Positions 61,291 to 64,000 of a stretch of DNA of 64,000 bases are shown here, piece by piece. Under the pieces are notes generated by a model. That model ran no database searches and was not told the DNA's origin. It saw only the letters and a list, made by a program, of their open reading frames with translations. This DNA is from Saccharothrix sp. S26 (GTDB taxonomy: Bacteria > Actinomycetota > Actinomycetes > Mycobacteriales > Pseudonocardiaceae). A program made the position numbers and the translations under genes. Position 1 is the stretch's first letter, and each line of letters opens with the position of its first letter. Location: the NCBI RefSeq assembly GCF_021390395.1, contig NZ_JAJUWT010000015.1, positions 124,001 to 188,000 of the forward strand, given 5' to 3'.

Positions 61291-62054
61291 TCGAGCCGGA
61301 GTTCGTGCTCACGCCCCGTGAGCTGGACGTGCTGTGGCACCACCTCGACCTGGGGCGGCTGCCCTACCCGTTGGACGTGCCGAGCCTGGGCGACACGGAG
61401 GAGGAGCGCAAGCGGTTGCGGGAGGAGGTGCTCGCCGCGTACGGCGAGCCCGACCCGCGGCTGGTGGCGCTGCTGCGGCTGCTCGGTGACCACGAGGTGG
61501 CCGTGGACGCGGTCGCCCACGTGGACCGGGCGGTGCGCGCGGTGGCCGTGTCCGACGGGAACCGGGCGGCGTTGGCGGTGATCGACAGCGGTTCGGTGGG
61601 CGTGCTGGAGATCCGGCCGACGGCGTTGGCCCGGTCGATCGTGGAGGTGCTGCCGGACGGGTCCGCCGGGCCGGGCAGCGCGTTGTCGCTGCGCTTGGAG
61701 ACGTTGACCGCCGCCGTGGCGCTGCAGAACGAGCAGCAGGACGACGAGGACGACGACCCGTGGGGCGGCGGCGGTGAGCTGGACGAGCGCGAGGCGTTGC
61801 AGAAGGCCGGCCTGTCGCGCGAGGACGCGACCGTGGTCAGCGAGCTGGCCTCCAGCCGGGTCGCGGGCGGCCAGTTCGGCGTGACCGTGGGCGGCGGCTA
61901 CCGGCGCACGCGCGCGGGTGCGCTGATCACGTGGTTCGACACCCACCAGGGCCGCTACCTGATGGTGCACGAGGACGGCTGGCTGAGCCTCGCGCCGACC
62001 GACAACGACCGCATCGCCACCCGGATCGCCTCCGTCCTGTCCGCCGTCTCCTGA
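61287..62054 (+). CDS. EspG-family ESX chaperone
   Basis: 255 residues from a GTG coupled to the PPE-like gene. FVLTPRELDVLWHHLDLGRLPYPLDVPS at the N terminus and the C-terminal FGVTVGGGYRRTRAGALITWFDTHQGRYLMV are the recognisable EspG pattern. EspG binds the PPE protein of its own system and keeps it soluble for export. There are no eccC, eccD or mycP genes in the window, so the secretion machine must be elsewhere. Followed by repeat copy C. Confidence 0.88.
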   Translation: MIEPEFVLTPRELDVLWHHLDLGRLPYPLDVPSLGDTEEERKRLREEVLAAYGEPDPRLVALLRLLGDHEVAVDAVAHVDRAVRAVAVSDGNRAALAVIDSGSVGVLEIRPTALARSIVEVLPDGSAGPGSALSLRLETLTAAVALQNEQQDDEDDDPWGGGGELDEREALQKAGLSREDATVVSELASSRVAGGQFGVTVGGGYRRTRAGALITWFDTHQGRYLMVHEDGWLSLAPTDNDRIATRIASVLSAVS

Positions 62055-62068
62055 CCCCCGGCTCCCGC

Positions 62069-62150
62069 CTCCCGAACGTAGGACTCTCGCGAGAGTCCTA
62101 CGTTCGGAACGCGAGAGTCCTACGTTCGGAACACCCGAGTTGAACGCTCA
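62069..62150. repeat. Repeat copy C with a perfect 32-bp palindrome
   Basis: 62074-62089 (GAACGTAGGACTCTCG) is exactly complementary to 62090-62105. Another forward unit and ACCCGAGTTGAACGCTCA follow; the last TCA is the stop codon of the minus-strand gene. Same family as the arrays at 18791 and 31291, again between convergent genes; works as a bidirectional terminator in appearance. Confidence 0.87.
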
Positions 62151-63011
62151 GGACGCGCCCGCCCGGAACCGCTCCACCAGCCGCGAGTAGCTGTCGTCAC
62201 CGTGCCCGGCCCGCACCGCGGCACGCACCAGCTCCGCCGTGCACGCCGGGAACTCCACGTCGATCCCCCGCTCACGGCTCTCCCGCACCAGGTCCTCGGC
62301 GGCCGGCAGGTGGTGCTTCAGCGCGCCGAACGGCACCGCGTACTCACCCCGGTCGACCTCCTCCGCCAACGACGGCAGGTAGCCGAGCAGCCCGGTCAAC
62401 GACGCCGACGCCGCCTCCACGAACCGCTTCACCTCCACGCCCTGGCTCGACAGCAGCGCCGCGGCGTGCAGGAACCCGTTGAGCGTGCCCCACATCGTGC
62501 CGTTCATCGCCATCCCGAACAGCGCCGCCGCGCCCGGGTCGTCCCCCAGAAAAGTCGCGCGCCCGCCTATCAACAACAGCACCTCGGCGTGCTGCTCGAA
62601 AGCGGCTTCATCACCCCCGAAGAACACGACCGAATCGGGATGCCCGACAGCCGGCGCGATGGTCATGATCTGCCCGTGCACGTACCGCGCGCCGCGTCGC
62701 ACGACCCACGCGGCCAGGTCACGCGCCTCCCCGGACGTCCCGTCGGACAGGTTCACCACCACCCGCCCGGATAGCGACCCGGCCGCCGCCAGGATCGACC
62801 GCGCGGCCTCGTTGCCCTTGACGTTCACCACCACGAGCTCGGCGCCCGCGACGGCCTCCTCCGCCGACGCCGCGCCCACCGCACCCTTGGCGACGAGCGC
62901 GTCCGCCTTGCCCGGCGTGCGGTTCCACACCGTGGTCCGCTGCCCGCCCTCGAGGAACGCCGTGGCCAGCGCGCTCCCCATCTCACCCAGACCCAACACC
63001 GTGACCGACAT
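62148..63011 (-). CDS. Imine-reductase-like NAD(P)-dependent oxidoreductase
   Basis: 287 residues from the ATG at 63011. VTVLGLGEMGSALATAFLEGG (Rossmann GxGxxG), VWNRTPGKADALVAKGA (NADP-type loop), VVVNLSDGTSGEA, and a C-terminal helical domain with MAMNGTMWGTLNGFLHAAALL and SLAEEVDRGEY. The layout is that of the 6-phosphogluconate/beta-hydroxyacid dehydrogenase superfamily, closest to imine reductases. Substrate unknown. The last codon and stop fall within repeat copy C. Confidence 0.88.
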   Translation of the reverse strand: MSVTVLGLGEMGSALATAFLEGGQRTTVWNRTPGKADALVAKGAVGAASAEEAVAGAELVVVNVKGNEAARSILAAAGSLSGRVVVNLSDGTSGEARDLAAWVVRRGARYVHGQIMTIAPAVGHPDSVVFFGGDEAAFEQHAEVLLLIGGRATFLGDDPGAAALFGMAMNGTMWGTLNGFLHAAALLSSQGVEVKRFVEAASASLTGLLGYLPSLAEEVDRGEYAVPFGALKHHLPAAEDLVRESRERGIDVEFPACTAELVRAAVRAGHGDDSYSRLVERFRAGAS

Positions 63012-63221
63012 GGTCACGACGCTAAAACCTCGGGTGCACTGGAGATCAAGTACCCGCGGAGGTCACGGGCGGCTGAAGACCTGTGTTGATCGTCTTGCCG
63101 TGCCTGCGCGCTCGGCAAGTAAGCTGATCGGGACCACCGGTCCGCATTCCTCCATTCGAGTGACAAATGGTCCGGGAATGCGCGGAGAGCGACCCCCGTG
63201 ACGATTGGCGCGCAGAGCTGA
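63012..63221. other. Divergent gap with two hairpin-forming stretches
   Basis: CTTGCCG and its complement flank a 12-base loop at about 63095-63120. Further on GCATTCC (63144-63150) pairs with GGAATGC (63175-63181) and CCATT with AATGG inside it. They precede the PAS gene and may be a structured mRNA leader or operators. No riboswitch consensus fits convincingly. Confidence 0.5.
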
Positions 63222-64000
63222 ATGACGATGGCAGACACAGCGAGAGCCGATGACGAACCCGCTCAATCACGGGACGCGTTCGCACGCCGTTGGGCCGCCG
63301 CCGTCACCGATCCGGGCACCGAACCCGACGACCGGCTGATCGACCTGCTCGCCGGTTGCACCGACGACCTGCGCGCCGCCGTCGAGCACGACGGGTCGGC
63401 CGCACGGGCGCGCGAGGTGGGTCGCCGCCTGGTCGAGCACCACTTAGCGGGCACCGGCACCGTGGAGCGCACGCTCGCCTTCCTCGGCGAGCACCTCGCC
63501 GTCGACGACAGACCGCGACTGATGGCCGCACTGGGCGCGCTCGCCGCCGGTTTCACCGAAGCGCTGTGCCGCCGCACGCTCGACGAGCAGCAGCACGACC
63601 ACGAGCTGAGCTCCACCCGGACGACCGAATCCGCGGTCCGGGCGAGTGAGGCGAAGTTCCGCGCCGTGTTCCAGACCTCGGCGCTGGCCATCGCGGTCGC
63701 CGACATCGACGGCGTGATCCTCGACTGCAACGACGCCATGCTCGCCCTGCTGGACCGCACTTCGGAGGAGCTGGTCGGCTCGCGGGGCCGCGACCTGGTC
63801 CACCCCGACGAGCGCGACCTGATCTCCCGCACCGCCCAGCAGCTGCACGCCGGTCGCGAGCACGTGCGCGCGGAGACCCGGCTGGTCAAGGCCGACGGCG
63901 AGCTGGTGAGCGTGGTCATCGCCATCGCCCTGCTGCGCGACGACGACGGCGAGCCCGCGTTCTACGTCACCCTGATCGAGAGCCTGGACGAGGTCCGCGC
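63222..64000 (+). CDS. PAS-domain signalling protein, N-terminal part (cut by window end)
   Basis: At least 259 residues from the ATG at 63222, open to the end of the window. Residues 1-120 are helical (RDAFARRWAAAVTDPG, RRLVEHHLAG, FLGEHLA), the N-terminal domain usual in actinobacterial PAS-GGDEF-EAL proteins. A PAS domain starts near residue 140: SEAKFRAVFQTSALAIAVADIDGVILDCNDAML (in pieces), VHPDERDLISR, and a PAC-like AFYVTLIESLDEVR. The catalytic part, probably diguanylate cyclase and/or phosphodiesterase domains, lies beyond the window (inference). Confidence 0.8.
   Translation, partial: MTMADTARADDEPAQSRDAFARRWAAAVTDPGTEPDDRLIDLLAGCTDDLRAAVEHDGSAARAREVGRRLVEHHLAGTGTVERTLAFLGEHLAVDDRPRLMAALGALAAGFTEALCRRTLDEQQHDHELSSTRTTESAVRASEAKFRAVFQTSALAIAVADIDGVILDCNDAMLALLDRTSEELVGSRGRDLVHPDERDLISRTAQQLHAGREHVRAETRLVKADGELVSVVIAIALLRDDDGEPAFYVTLIESLDEVR

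Noticed and set aside
63012..63221. c-di-GMP or c-di-AMP riboswitch before the PAS gene
   Set aside because: Hairpins exist, but I could not fit the conserved core of either riboswitch class.

Overview
The window is very GC-rich (third codon positions almost all G or C), densely coded, with many GTG starts, TetR/MarR-type one-component regulators, ESX (type VII) secretion partners, a SARP and a LuxR-type LAL regulator. This fits a filamentous actinomycete of the Pseudonocardiales (Saccharothrix, Lentzea or Actinosynnema type); the genus is an inference from gene style, not from a marker gene. There are no rRNA or tRNA genes, CRISPR arrays, insertion sequences or prophage genes that I can see. 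The window looks like accessory chromosome arm rather than core.

Layout. 0-3 kb: a cut TetR gene, a ThuA-like protein, a TetR regulator and a Pyr_excise-like protein. 2.5-5.8 kb: an apparent ECF42 sigma-factor regulon (DoxX, SDR, DGPF/YCII protein, sigma factor) with two matching promoters. 5.8-12.5 kb: divergent regulator/transporter pairs (EamA/MocR, MFS-SRPBCC/LacI, AraC/NmrA-like) with palindromic operators in the gaps. 12.5-19 kb: LAL regulator, a tiny secreted peptide, two membrane proteins (one PepSY) and a polysaccharide lyase with a DasR-type site. 19-24.6 kb: a P450-like/PEP-mutase fusion, an ArsR regulator, a NucA/NucB DNase toxin with a SUKH immunity-like protein, ESX-type partners and a PP2C phosphatase. 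24.6-28.2 kb: ROK regulator, Gfo/Idh/MocA oxidoreductase, HbpS-like protein, and an AhpD-fold protein behind an ECF41-type promoter. 28.2-33.3 kb: secreted enzymes (serine hydrolase, GH18 chitinase with DasR sites, M14 carboxypeptidase). 33.4-36.7 kb: DUF2630, MerR, RecD2. 36.8-39.4 kb: a caspase-like protease with an alpha/beta hydrolase, in locally lower-GC DNA. 39.6-47.3 kb: two-component system, DUF4173 protein, epoxide-hydrolase-like protein, TetR, MFS, MscS, and a lipoprotein. 47.4-52 kb: a large subtilase whose propeptide resembles that lipoprotein, then a coiled-coil protein. 52-56 kb: cupin, KstD-like flavoprotein, zinc-ribbon membrane protein, conserved hypothetical. 56.3-62 kb: a SARP/AfsR regulator divergent from an ESX operon (small alpha-helical protein, PPE-like protein, EspG), with SARP-type 11-bp-phased heptamer repeats between them. 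62-64 kb: imine-reductase-like enzyme and the start of a PAS-domain protein cut by the window end.

The most unusual points are the caspase-hydrolase pair, the stand-alone membrane-anchored propeptide beside the subtilase, the SARP-type repeats in front of the ESX operon, a 17-bp hairpin that holds the sigma-factor start codon in its loop, a P450-like/PEP-mutase fusion, a 33-residue secreted peptide, two DasR-type promoters of identical design, and a 22-nt repeat family that occupies three convergent intergenic gaps. Gene functions come from motif recognition only; no database search was possible.
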